Positions 25,724-33,997 of a DNA stretch of 54,227 nt are shown here, one piece after another. Made by a program: the position numbers and the translations under genes. The stretch's first letter is position 1, and the number at the start of each line of letters is the position of its first letter. Below the pieces are notes generated by a model. It worked only from the letters and a program-made list of their open reading frames with translations, searched no databases and was not told where the DNA came from. Source of the stretch: Ahrensia sp. (GTDB lineage: Bacteria; Pseudomonadota; Alphaproteobacteria; Rhizobiales; Rhizobiaceae); NCBI GenBank assembly GCA_002698425.1, contig NZXU01000051.1, positions 1 to 54,227 on the forward strand. Direction: 5' to 3'.

Positions 25724-26255
25724 CATTAGAAACGCGGCCGGTGCCCCTGTCATGGACAAGGGGCAAGGCATTATCGAGGGGTATGCATCGACGTTTCACA
25801 ACGTCGACACGTATGGCCACATTTTCCGCAAGGGGGCCTATGCGAGCAGCCTTGCGCGGCAGGCCGCTGAGGGCATCACCCCTGTAATGCTGTGGTCCCA
25901 CAGGGCGACAGAACCAGCCGGGAAATGGACAGAAATTTACGAGGACAGGTTCGGGCTTTATGTGCGCGGGAAGCTCAATCTTGAAACCGATACCGGGCGG
26001 AAAGCCTACGCCCACCTCAAGGAGCAGGATATTACCGGGCTTTCAGTAGGTGTGAGGATCATCGCCGAACAGCCTGGCCCCAACGGAACAACCGAAATCA
26101 CAGAAGCCGAGCTTGTCGAGATCTCACTCGTAGCGGTTCCTGCAAACAGTGCGGCACGGGTTACTACCGTGAAGACCGCGATCATTCTTTCCGACATCGC
26201 AGCATTTGCGACCCGCGTAGAGCGCGCCGCTGCGAACCTTCGAAAGGCCATTTGA
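25716..26255 (+). CDS. HK97-family prohead protease
   Basis: Phage maturation protease of 179 aa that trims capsid subunits during head assembly. It shows the family sequences GIIEGYASTFHNVDTYGHIF, the catalytic histidine H62 in MLWSHRATEP, the serine S110 in GLSVGV and the strand VEISLVAVPANSAA. The start at 25716 overlaps the previous gene (ATGTTTGA), and the stop overlaps the capsid start by one base (TGATG). It lies directly before its substrate gene, the usual order. Confidence 0.9.
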   Translation: MFDIRNAAGAPVMDKGQGIIEGYASTFHNVDTYGHIFRKGAYASSLARQAAEGITPVMLWSHRATEPAGKWTEIYEDRFGLYVRGKLNLETDTGRKAYAHLKEQDITGLSVGVRIIAEQPGPNGTTEITEAELVEISLVAVPANSAARVTTVKTAIILSDIAAFATRVERAAANLRKAI

Positions 26256-27337
26256 TGGAACTCGAAACTCTTTCCAGATCGTTTGAAACCCATAATCAGG
26301 CCGTTACCGGCGCGCTGGACGACATGAAAACGCGGCTGAGCGAACTAGAGAAATCCCATGCGCGCGAAGTACCTAGCGACTACGTATCCGACGGCGTGCG
26401 GACGTGGGGTGCAGAGTTCGCAGCCAGTGATGAATACAAATCCTACGTTGCCGGCGGCATGAAAGGCCGTGCAGCGCTGCATGTCAAAGACGCGCTGACC
26501 ACTGCCCCAACATCGGCCGGCGCGCTTATCCGCCCGGATCGCGATCCAAATGGCGTCATTGGCCCGCGCCGCCGCATGACCATCAGAAGCCTGCTTGGTC
26601 AGGGGAACACTGGCTCCAGTAGCGTGGAATATTTCCGCGAAACGCTGTTCACCAACAATGCCGCGATGGTTGCGGAAACTACCGAGAAGCCGGAATCCGC
26701 GATTGCCTATGAGCTGAAAAATGCGCCGGTGCGCACTATCGCCCACTGGCTCCCCTGCAGCCGACAGAGTGCGGAAGATGCCCCTCAGCTCGCTTCACTC
26801 GTTGATGGCGCCTTGCGTTACGGCTTGGCACTTAAGGAAGAAGACCAACTTCTCTACGGCGACGGCACCGGCGAGAACCTGCATGGGATTATCCCACAAG
26901 CCACCGCGTACGAGACTGCACGAAATGGTGCAGGTGACACCGCACTTGATGTAATTCGCCATGCGATCTCGCAGGCGGAGGAAGCCGATCTGCCAGCGAC
27001 CGGCATCATTCTCAATACGAAGGACTGGCTCGACCTCGCTGGATTGAAAGATAATGAGGGCCGATATCTAGGGGCTGGTCCTTTCGGTAACGCCGATGAC
27101 ATGTTGTGGCGTTTGCCGGTTGTGTGGACCAACGCGCTAACCGCCGGCACCTTCGTTGTCGGGGCATTGGAAACGGCTGCCATGCTTTGGGATCGAATGG
27201 AGCCCGAAGTTGCCGTTTCGGATCAGGACCGCGACAATTTCATCAAGAACATGTTGACCATCCGGGCTGAGGAACGTGTGGCCTTTGCGGTTAAGCGGCC
27301 GGCAGCGATCATCACGGGCAGCCTTGCGGTCGCATAA
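26255..27337 (+). CDS. HK97-fold major capsid protein
   Basis: Main head subunit of 360 aa. The N-terminal part (about 1-60) is helical and charged like a scaffolding delta domain that the protease removes. The mature HK97 fold follows, with LIRPDRDPNGVIGPRRRMTI, RQSAEDAPQLASLVDGALRYGLALKEEDQLLYGDGTG and AMLWDRMEPEVAVSDQDRDNFIKNMLTIRAEERVAFAV, all typical. The ATG at 26255 follows the protease stop with one shared base. The gene is intact, which argues against long-term decay. Confidence 0.93.
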   Translation: MELETLSRSFETHNQAVTGALDDMKTRLSELEKSHAREVPSDYVSDGVRTWGAEFAASDEYKSYVAGGMKGRAALHVKDALTTAPTSAGALIRPDRDPNGVIGPRRRMTIRSLLGQGNTGSSSVEYFRETLFTNNAAMVAETTEKPESAIAYELKNAPVRTIAHWLPCSRQSAEDAPQLASLVDGALRYGLALKEEDQLLYGDGTGENLHGIIPQATAYETARNGAGDTALDVIRHAISQAEEADLPATGIILNTKDWLDLAGLKDNEGRYLGAGPFGNADDMLWRLPVVWTNALTAGTFVVGALETAAMLWDRMEPEVAVSDQDRDNFIKNMLTIRAEERVAFAVKRPAAIITGSLAVA

Positions 27338-27555
27338 CTCTGGCGGGGTAGGGTGGGGCCAGCTCCGGTCCTTAAGCGCGCCGCCGGCCCTGCCGGTATC
27401 CGAACCGGTGGCGCGCATGAGTATCGGCAGCGGGACTACTCACCCCGCTGCCGCCCCTCCGGGGGGAGGGTCGAAAGTCAAAGCCGGGCCGAGATGGTAA
27501 CCGGCGGGTGCCCAACGCACACATTTTCCCAATTCAAACTTTCAAGGGAAGCTTT
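27338..27555. promoter_or_regulatory. Structured interval between capsid and small-terminase genes
   Basis: 218 bp with no open frame of interest and two strong stems: GCGCGCCGCCGG (27376-27387) with 27405-27416 (one G-U pair, 17 nt loop), and GGCAGCGGG (27426-27434) with 27444-27452. A third smaller stem, CCCTCC/GGAGGG, lies at 27455-27470. No T-run follows, so it could be a processing or regulatory RNA, a pac-like site, or the scar of a deletion. Confidence 0.45.
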
Positions 27556-27936
27556 ATGGCTAGACCGCGAACACCTTTAGCGAAAGCGCGAGCGACCGGG
27601 CAGTATGACCGGAAATTTTCGCGTTTTGAAAACCGCAAAGAGCCGGAAGGCTTGCCGGACGTTGGCAACCCGCCCGAGTGGATGAATGACGCGCAAAAGG
27701 AAGCGTGGATAGGCCTTGCCGATCAAATCCCGTGGCTCAACAAATCACACCGCGCACTCTTGGAGATTGCCTGTGTGGTTAAAGCCCGGATTGAGAACGG
27801 CGAAGATACTACGGCCGCCGCCATGAACCTTCTCCGCCAATGCCTTGGCCAAATGGGTGCAACGCCGGCCGATGCGTCTAGGGTCAATTACGTTCCACCA
27901 ACGGCCGACGATGATCCTGCAGAACAGTATTTCTAA
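27556..27936 (+). CDS. P27-family small terminase subunit
   Basis: DNA-recognition subunit of the packaging motor, 126 aa, of the P27/Terminase_4 type. PEWMNDAQKEAWIGLADQIP near 40-58 and the following helices LNKSHRALLEIACVVKARIE are typical, as is the C-terminal tail LGQMGATPADASRVNYV. AAGGGAAG precedes the ATG at 27556. No large terminase follows; the next gene is on the other strand. In satellites a private small subunit steers the helper's motor to the satellite DNA. Confidence 0.85.
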   Translation: MARPRTPLAKARATGQYDRKFSRFENRKEPEGLPDVGNPPEWMNDAQKEAWIGLADQIPWLNKSHRALLEIACVVKARIENGEDTTAAAMNLLRQCLGQMGATPADASRVNYVPPTADDDPAEQYF

Positions 27937-28205
27937 ACCGGAAATGCCGCTGTCATTCTGCGGCCGATACAATCACCGCTGAACTCACGGAGCAGGATGT
28001 CTTCAAGGTCAGTGGCTTCATGCGCGCCGGTTGCGGACACAATATCGGCAAGCTCCACCATGTCATCCGCCAACTCGGTGCTGAATTTACAGACGCAATC
28101 AAAGTCCGGTCCACGATCGATGCTCCTTACGCGAAGGGTGACTATCCCGCCCATGTTTTGGGCGTCATAAATTTCGACCCGGCGGCGCAGATTTGCGATG
28201 TGCAT
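27933..28205 (-). CDS. Hypothetical protein, 90 aa, antisense to the packaging module
   Basis: A small minus-strand gene with a strong ribosome site (AAAGGAG, 8 nt before the ATG at 28205), so very likely real. Predicted mixed alpha/beta, acidic middle (STELADDMVELADIVS), two Cys (CVC) near residue 37. Its stop overlaps the TerS stop by 4 nt in convergent orientation. Not recognised. Placement on the opposite strand between structural genes suggests a regulator or morphogenesis modifier, which is inference only. Confidence 0.65.
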   Translation of the reverse strand: MHIANLRRRVEIYDAQNMGGIVTLRVRSIDRGPDFDCVCKFSTELADDMVELADIVSATGAHEATDLEDILLREFSGDCIGRRMTAAFPV

Positions 28206-28295
28206 TACAGTTCTCCTTTGTGTTTCAACAACCGGGAGACTTGCACGAATAAATTCGCGGATCGAGTGCTAAATATCTGAAATAAATACCAAATT

Positions 28296-28330
28296 ACCAA
28301 TTCACCAAATCCGGAATGCATTGAATTGGT
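28296..28330. promoter_or_regulatory. Inverted repeat before the tail-tip gene
   Basis: ACCAATTCA (28296-28304) and TGAATTGGT (28322-28330), a perfect 9 bp inverted repeat with 17 bp between, ends 9 bp before the tail-tip ATG in an AT-rich stretch that also carries the promoter of the divergent 90-residue gene. Candidate operator for both. Confidence 0.5.
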
Positions 28331-28339
28331 CATTTCACT

Positions 28340-30859
28340 ATGGCAATTTTTACAGCTATCGGCACCGCCATTGCTGGCGCGCTATTTGGTGGTTCGGCGC
28401 TCGCCGCAAGTATAATTCAGGCCGGATTGGCGTTCGCGGCCAGCTTGGCAACCAGCTATCTCAATCGACCCAAGAGCCGCACCCACAGCGCCGTACAGGG
28501 GCAGGTTGAGCTTGGAGGTGACCGCCCGGCCTCAACCCTTTTCGGGACAGGTCTAATCTCAGGTCACCGCACCTATTACGCGCGTTACGGTAGCGGCGAT
28601 AAATACAATGCCGAGGTGTTTAGGCTGGCGCATGGTTGGTGCGATGGGCTTGAGCCTGAAATCTATTTCTACGGCAAAAAGCACACCCTTGTGCCGCAGG
28701 CGCCTGTCGGGAACGAAGCCGAGCGCTACACGGTGCAGGGCTTCGGCAACCTTATCAAAATCCGCTTTTACGATGGCCGCCCCGGTCAAGGGCCTGACAC
28801 GGAGCTTGTCGCTGCGACCAGCCACCTTAGCAATCCGTGGCGTGCAACCGCGAAGGGTGCGGGGCTGTGCTATGTTGTGGTGGAGCGCGAGTATGATAGC
28901 GGCAAATTCGAAGATGGACGCCCCGACTTCAAGTTCGTTTTGCGCGGCCTTCGCGAGTACGATCCGCGCTATGACGGCACCGTGCCAGGCGGCGCGGGTG
29001 ACCAGCGCCTAAACGATCCGGCAACTTGGGTGCACACTACAAATCCGGCCGTGCACCGCCTTAACTATTCGCTTGGCTTGCGCGGATACCGGTCGGGCCG
29101 AGTGCTTATCGGCGTCGGCTTGAATGTCAACCAAATCGACCTCCCGTCGCATATCACTGCGGCCAACGTGTGCGACACGATCCGCCCGGTTAATGGCACT
29201 CCAAAGCCAACCTACGCGGCGACGCTTTACGTGACGGCCGAGGACGATCACGTGCAGGTTTTGGCTGAGTTTGAGGACGCCATGGCCGGCTACCACGTCA
29301 ACCGCTCAGGCCTTTCCGGCGTGATTGCCGGCGCACCGCAGGTGCCTACGCTTGACCTGCAGCCCGATGACATACGCACGGACGCACAGCGTGATTACCG
29401 TGGCCAGCGCTCGTCCTTCGAAAAGGTCAACTACCTTTCCGGGCAGTATACGAGCAAGGCGGCAAACTGGACGGCTGCGAGCCTTGATCCTGTTACCGTT
29501 TCGGCTGACGTGGCTGCAGATGGCCGCGAGCGCCAGCATGCAAACGATTTCCTGCAGGTGACCGACGCGGACATCGCGCAATATCTGCTCAATATCCGCT
29601 ACAGGCAGAACAGGCACGAGGCGCAGGCTTCGGTGCCGGTGTCGCGGCGCGTGGGGCTTGTTACCGAGCCGGGCGATTGGATCACGTGGCGCGACAAGAC
29701 GTGGCTTGTGTCGCGCGTCTCGTTTGACGAGAAGGTGCGTTTTACTCTTGGCTTGTCCGAAACGTCAGCGGACATTTACGACGACTCGGATATTGAGCCG
29801 GGGCCTATTGTTGTGCCACCGCTGGCACCGGAAAACCCTTCGCTCCTGCGCACGGTGCAGGACTTCACGGTTACGGCCGGCTTGATTGAAGGGCCGAACG
29901 GCTATCAGGTGGCTGCGCTGCGGTTCGCCTGGACGCCGCCGGACGACCCGTCGATTACGGACGTGGTTATCAACTACAAGCTAGGAGACGACCAAAACGT
30001 CGGGGAAACCTACACGGCTATTTGCCCGGCGCCGGAGTCCGGCTTTCTTGCGGTCACAAACAATATTGTCGCGGACGAGATCTATATCGCAAAGGCGACG
30101 ATCCGCACGCGGCCGGATCGGCTTAAGGAGTTCACGCCGTGGGTGACCACCGCGACAGCTACTGGCACAATGCCGGTTATTGTGACGCTTGAGGGTTTGC
30201 AGCCTGACATACGCAACATTTTGGCGCGCTATGAAACGCTTATCGGCGAAATGCGAAACACCGTCCAGTTGCTCGCAGCCGATACCGCAACCGGCACCGG
30301 CCGCACGATTGAAACGAATGCGGCGATCGTGCGTGCGCAGGATGCGCTTGCTGCCGCTTATACCGCGCTTGACGCCACGGTGTCGTCAGTGGACGGCGAG
30401 CTGCAGGCCACGGCAGACGCTATAACGGCCGTTGAGGCAAGCGTGACAGACTTGGCTGCGGACGGACTTATTTCGTTTTCTGCAAACGCCAACCCTACGG
30501 GCGGCGCAGATGCGCAAATTGATATCATAGCGCGCGCCGCGCAGGGTGGCGACGAGTTCGAGACAGGCATGTCTTTTCGAGTTAATAGCTCCGGGACGCA
30601 GCGTGATATACTGATTAACGCCGGGCGCTTGATTGTGACGGACGGCACCAACGAGGCTCTGCCTATGGTTTTTGAGGATGGCGTGCTCAAGCTGCAGGTT
30701 GCCAATATCGGCGAAGTGATCGCAGGGCTGCTTAGGTCAAATGACAACCTTATGCGCATCGATCTAGATGCCGGAAACATCATATTTGCGGATGGCACAT
30801 CACGAATAGAGTTTTCATGCAGGCCGGCCGCATGGTCGTGTCGGAACCGGGCATCCTAG
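28340..30859 (+). CDS. J-like tail-tip / host-specificity protein
   Basis: 839 aa structural protein of the phage tail-tip attachment family (lambda J-like). The N-terminus is a hydrophobic Gly/Ala stretch (about 1-42) ending NRPKSRTHS, as in many alphaproteobacterial J proteins. The body has the tail-hub core (about 50-490), a fibronectin-like region near 500-620 (RFAWTPPDDPSITDVVINYKL), then a coiled DUF1983-like segment (about 630-720). The last 15 residues are rich in Cys, Arg and Ser and look out of frame: the -1 frame reads MQAGRMVVSEPGILVEV and stops at 30882. It lacks the usual tail genes before it. Weak ribosome site. Confidence 0.83.
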   Translation: MAIFTAIGTAIAGALFGGSALAASIIQAGLAFAASLATSYLNRPKSRTHSAVQGQVELGGDRPASTLFGTGLISGHRTYYARYGSGDKYNAEVFRLAHGWCDGLEPEIYFYGKKHTLVPQAPVGNEAERYTVQGFGNLIKIRFYDGRPGQGPDTELVAATSHLSNPWRATAKGAGLCYVVVEREYDSGKFEDGRPDFKFVLRGLREYDPRYDGTVPGGAGDQRLNDPATWVHTTNPAVHRLNYSLGLRGYRSGRVLIGVGLNVNQIDLPSHITAANVCDTIRPVNGTPKPTYAATLYVTAEDDHVQVLAEFEDAMAGYHVNRSGLSGVIAGAPQVPTLDLQPDDIRTDAQRDYRGQRSSFEKVNYLSGQYTSKAANWTAASLDPVTVSADVAADGRERQHANDFLQVTDADIAQYLLNIRYRQNRHEAQASVPVSRRVGLVTEPGDWITWRDKTWLVSRVSFDEKVRFTLGLSETSADIYDDSDIEPGPIVVPPLAPENPSLLRTVQDFTVTAGLIEGPNGYQVAALRFAWTPPDDPSITDVVINYKLGDDQNVGETYTAICPAPESGFLAVTNNIVADEIYIAKATIRTRPDRLKEFTPWVTTATATGTMPVIVTLEGLQPDIRNILARYETLIGEMRNTVQLLAADTATGTGRTIETNAAIVRAQDALAAAYTALDATVSSVDGELQATADAITAVEASVTDLAADGLISFSANANPTGGADAQIDIIARAAQGGDEFETGMSFRVNSSGTQRDILINAGRLIVTDGTNEALPMVFEDGVLKLQVANIGEVIAGLLRSNDNLMRIDLDAGNIIFADGTSRIEFSCRPAAWSCRNRAS

Positions 30860-31002
30860 TCGAAGTTCAGCCGGTCTTTTAGATTAGACAGAACCGCATT
30901 TTCACGCGCTTTTTCAGCTTCCGCCTCCTCGCGGAGCCTTTCTTGCTCTGCAAGATGTTGGCGGTAAGCTGTATTTGCCTTTGCAATTACCTTCTTTATC
31001 TC
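30856..31002 (-). pseudogene. 3' fragment of a gene split by the IS1595-type element
   Basis: Reads KKVIAKANTAYRQHLAEQER and continues as a charged helix to a TAG at 30856. It joins in frame, once the insertion and one copy of its 8 bp target duplication are removed, to the 5' fragment at 34032-34285. The whole would be 130 aa, with a coiled-coil C-terminus. Its stop overlaps the tail-tip stop by 4 nt in convergent orientation. Confidence 0.8.
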
Positions 31003-31026
31003 GGGACCTATATACGTGTGTGACCC
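30995..31026. repeat. Left target duplication and terminal inverted repeat
   Basis: TTTATCTC (30995-31002) followed by the 24 bp left terminal repeat (31003-31026), whose exact complement forms the right end. Confidence 0.93.
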
Positions 31027-31105
31027 GATTTCGGGTTAACTCGATTTTTTCAGTCAACTATGGATAATGCCACAATTGGCCACGATATGATTCGGGAGGC
31101 GATCT

Positions 31106-31510
31106 GTGGCGTCTGTCCAAGAGATGAAGGATGAGTTGCAGGCGTTAATAGACCGCGCCTCGGAAGCTCTGGATAAGGCTGAATCGGCGAATCTTGCGGA
31201 TGCAGTTTTTGTCGCGGCTCAGACCCATCGGCTTGATTTCATATCGCTTGTCCTAACCGCGATAACAATCATATTGGCTTTTGGCGGGTTATTTGCCTTC
31301 TTCGAAATCAGATATCGCGCCAAAATAGCCGCTCAGGACACGGCGAGATCAGAATGCCGATCGATTGCCGCTGAGTTATTGAAGAACTACGCGAATGATG
31401 AGTTGCCTGATGAGGTTCGCCGGCTAGTGGAACTGATCATGCAAGAGAAAGACGGAGACGGAAACGGAGGCGATTATGGACAACAAGATACAGGTCAAGT
31501 CCAATCTTGA
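31106..31510 (+). CDS. One-TM coiled-coil protein, IS passenger
   Basis: 134 aa, GTG start with GGGAGG 6 nt upstream. N-terminal helix (1-35) looks coiled-coil, then a single hydrophobic span at about 46-68 (ISLVLTAITIILAFGGLFAF) and a charged helical tail. The gene overlaps the ImmA/IrrE gene by 35 nt, so they are co-translated. Membrane protein plus soluble protease is reminiscent of sensor/effector pairs, but no function is established. Confidence 0.7.
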   Translation: MASVQEMKDELQALIDRASEALDKAESANLADAVFVAAQTHRLDFISLVLTAITIILAFGGLFAFFEIRYRAKIAAQDTARSECRSIAAELLKNYANDELPDEVRRLVELIMQEKDGDGNGGDYGQQDTGQVQS

Positions 31511-32024
31511 TATCCTGGCGGAGTTCGCAGCCGACTACCCCGTTAATGTCGCTGAGGCAGCTAGGGCCATAGGCGTGCGCGTCTTGTACGACGAGCTGCC
31601 TGCTGGGGTATCCGGGAAAATCCAGCGCGACGAACGCGGTGGCTACTACATCGTTGCAAATCGGGATGAGCCGGAGGTGCGCCAGCGCTTCACCATCGCC
31701 CATGAGCTCGGACACTACATCTATCACCGCGCGCTCATAGGCGATGGCATAGCCGATTCACCTGCCTATCGTGCGCCGGATGAGACTGTTTATGACAGGA
31801 CGTCTCTGGAGCGCTTCCATGAGACTCAAGCCAATCAGTTCGCAGCCAACCTGCTTATGCCGCGCAAACTGATCAGGAAGGCGGAAACGGAACACCCGGG
31901 CGTGAATGTCCAGCAGCTTGCTCAGCTTTTTAATGTCTCAGAAGACGCAATGCGTATCCGAAAAGGCATGCCGACAAAGAAGCAGGCTGCATTACAGGAT
32001 TTCGAGCCTGTCGAAGTCGATTAG
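31476..32024 (+). CDS. ImmA/IrrE-family metallopeptidase
   Basis: Zinc protease-like protein of 182 aa. The gluzincin motif HELGH is at 76-80 within RFTIAHELGHYIYHRAL, and the third-ligand region FHETQANQFAANLLMP follows. In the family ImmA cleaves the ICEBs1 repressor ImmR, and IrrE/PprI cleaves DdrO after DNA damage. The partner repressor usually has an Xre-type helix-turn-helix, but none is encoded on this transposon. GGAGG precedes the ATG. It converges on the P63C gene with a 4 nt overlap of stops. Confidence 0.88.
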   Translation: MDNKIQVKSNLDILAEFAADYPVNVAEAARAIGVRVLYDELPAGVSGKIQRDERGGYYIVANRDEPEVRQRFTIAHELGHYIYHRALIGDGIADSPAYRAPDETVYDRTSLERFHETQANQFAANLLMPRKLIRKAETEHPGVNVQQLAQLFNVSEDAMRIRKGMPTKKQAALQDFEPVEVD

Positions 32025-33040
32025 TCGAGAACGCGGTTCATCTCTTCGAATAGATATGGCGCAATCGAAACTGTCTTTTGGCGCTTTGCCAGTGTCTTAA
32101 AGTTCTCAATGTCTGTGCACATTTCCATAAGGCCCTGAACACGGCCTATCTGGTGAATGAGCATGTTCCGGCCATCGGAATTCAGCCACTGGTGGAAACG
32201 CGCCTTTCGCTTGCCTTCATCGGTGATATTCAGCTTGTCGAGTTCTGCTTTAACGTATCCATTTTCGAGCGGCTCATAGACGTACTTGTTGATGAAATGG
32301 CCGTAGTACTGAGGCCGGTTTTTAGGTGTGGTAGGGGCGTTGTCGTAAAGCCGGTCCAGTTCCGCAAAGAAGGCGTCCGGGAACGTCTTAAGCCACTTTT
32401 GCAGGCCTTCCGCGATGTACTTCGACAGCAGCAGCCGTAGCGCGTCATGCGCCCGGTCCCGCTGATAGCCTGTCGCCTCATCGATCAGGGCGACGATGCC
32501 GACCTTTGCGAATGCCTGCATCAAAACTTCGGCCTGTTCAGCCAAATGCTCTTGCGTCGGATGCAACTTGCCCGCTCGCCGCGCGGCGAGATACACGCCG
32601 CAAATTTCTGGCAACAGCTCTGCGGGTAGCCCGTTTGCGGCCACTCCACCGGATGATGACACGTACTGAACAGGCGATTCCAGCGCCATCGCCAAGTCTT
32701 TGTTTACAAAAGAAGAAAGGTTGTTTGCAGACAGATAAGAGGGCAAATTGGCGCCATCAGGCCTTTTTGCTCTCTGCCAGTGCGAACCGCCGCGTTTACT
32801 GCCAAAGGCCCGATGTACCGCTCTTTCTGAGAGAACGCGGGTGCCATCTTCCAAGACGGCACAATCAAGCTCAACATCGCCGATAGGCAGCTTGCCGCTG
32901 TAGAGAGCAAGCGGAACCCCCTTGCTCTTGGCCTCTTCCTGCGCGGCTTCCTTTGGGTCTGTTTGGGCGAAGCGGCCTAGTGCCTCATCGAACGACATAT
33001 CGAGAGACAGCGGGCCTTCACGCTTCTTATCATTTGTCAT
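32021..33040 (-). CDS. P63C-domain protein, IS passenger
   Basis: 339 aa. The P63C domain (PF10546) is seen in the middle and C-terminal part: YIAEGLQKWLKTFPDAFFAELDRLYD near 210-235 and YEPLENGYVKAELDKLN near 255-272. The N-terminal region (about 40-130) includes GDVELDCAVLEDGTRVLSERAVHRAFG, which resembles a phage regulator or antirepressor-like fold. The function of P63C is unknown. Its ATG overlaps the transposase stop (ATGA), so it is co-translated with the transposase on the minus strand. Confidence 0.85.
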   Translation of the reverse strand: MTNDKKREGPLSLDMSFDEALGRFAQTDPKEAAQEEAKSKGVPLALYSGKLPIGDVELDCAVLEDGTRVLSERAVHRAFGSKRGGSHWQRAKRPDGANLPSYLSANNLSSFVNKDLAMALESPVQYVSSSGGVAANGLPAELLPEICGVYLAARRAGKLHPTQEHLAEQAEVLMQAFAKVGIVALIDEATGYQRDRAHDALRLLLSKYIAEGLQKWLKTFPDAFFAELDRLYDNAPTTPKNRPQYYGHFINKYVYEPLENGYVKAELDKLNITDEGKRKARFHQWLNSDGRNMLIHQIGRVQGLMEMCTDIENFKTLAKRQKTVSIAPYLFEEMNRVLD

Positions 33041-33951
33041 GCGATCAGTTCCTTGTAACGGAGACGGCCATCAACGCGGCCAAGCAGGGCATTCAGGCGG
33101 TCGCCCTCTTCCATTTCGCGGCGATTGTAGCGCCACGTCATTTCGGAAAGATACCGGCCAAGGTGCTTGTCCGAAATCCAGTGGTGAATGCCGTAAATCT
33201 GGCGCTTGATGTGCGACCACGCGCCCTCAATCGAGTTGATGTGGTAGTAGTTGCCGGTGTGAGCGTATTCGCCCTTGCTGTGGTTCACAGTCTTGTGGAA
33301 GTGGGTTTTGCTAAGGCCGCGATAGCCTGAATATTCGTCGGTCACGACAATGGCGGTATCAGCGACATGACCGCGAACCGCTGCGGCAACGTCCTTGAGC
33401 GTGTGCAGATGGAACGTGCGGAGTTCGCCGTTGCGCTCCAGTGCGCCCCACACGATAGCCTTGCCAGACGGGCCGCGCTGTCCCTTGCGGTCTTTCGCGT
33501 GCTTGTTCTTGTCCTTGCCGCCCATGAACGTCTCATCGACCTCAACGGTGCCTTCCAGCGGCTTGTTGAAGGACTGAGTGCGGGCAGCGTGGCGAAGGCG
33601 GTGCAGCATGAACCATGCGGTTTTCTGCGTAACCTTGATGTCACGGGCGAGAGTAGTGCTGGCAACGCCCTTCTTGTGCGAAGTGATAAGCCAGATTGCC
33701 ATGAACCACTTGCGGAGCGGGATTTTGCTGTCTTCGAAGATCGTTCCAACCTTGATACTGAAACGCTTCTTGCAGTCGCCGCACTTGTGGTTCCGGTTAT
33801 CGGAGAAGTGGTAGACCTTTGTGGATCCGCAATGCGGGCAATGAGCGTTCGCGTCATCGGCACCCCAACGGATCGAGCGCAGATGATCAATCGCGGACTG
33901 TTCGTCCGGGAAGGCTTCCATCATGTCAAAGAGGCTGTTGAAGGTCGTCAT
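33037..33951 (-). CDS. IS1595-family transposase
   Basis: DDE transposase of 304 aa, ISXO2-like. The N-terminal zinc ribbon has C38, C41, C57 and C60 (CPHC ... CGDC), and the catalytic triad is D139 (EVDETFMGG), D205 (VVTDEYSGY) and E242 (INSIEGAWSHIKR). It starts at 33951, 57 bp inside the right terminal repeat. The ORF is complete and appears active. It drives P63C translation through a 4 nt stop/start overlap. Confidence 0.95.
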   Translation of the reverse strand: MTTFNSLFDMMEAFPDEQSAIDHLRSIRWGADDANAHCPHCGSTKVYHFSDNRNHKCGDCKKRFSIKVGTIFEDSKIPLRKWFMAIWLITSHKKGVASTTLARDIKVTQKTAWFMLHRLRHAARTQSFNKPLEGTVEVDETFMGGKDKNKHAKDRKGQRGPSGKAIVWGALERNGELRTFHLHTLKDVAAAVRGHVADTAIVVTDEYSGYRGLSKTHFHKTVNHSKGEYAHTGNYYHINSIEGAWSHIKRQIYGIHHWISDKHLGRYLSEMTWRYNRREMEEGDRLNALLGRVDGRLRYKELIA

Positions 33952-33997
33952 GGCTATCGCTCCGATCCGATAGCCTCAACATAGGCATTTATGTGAC

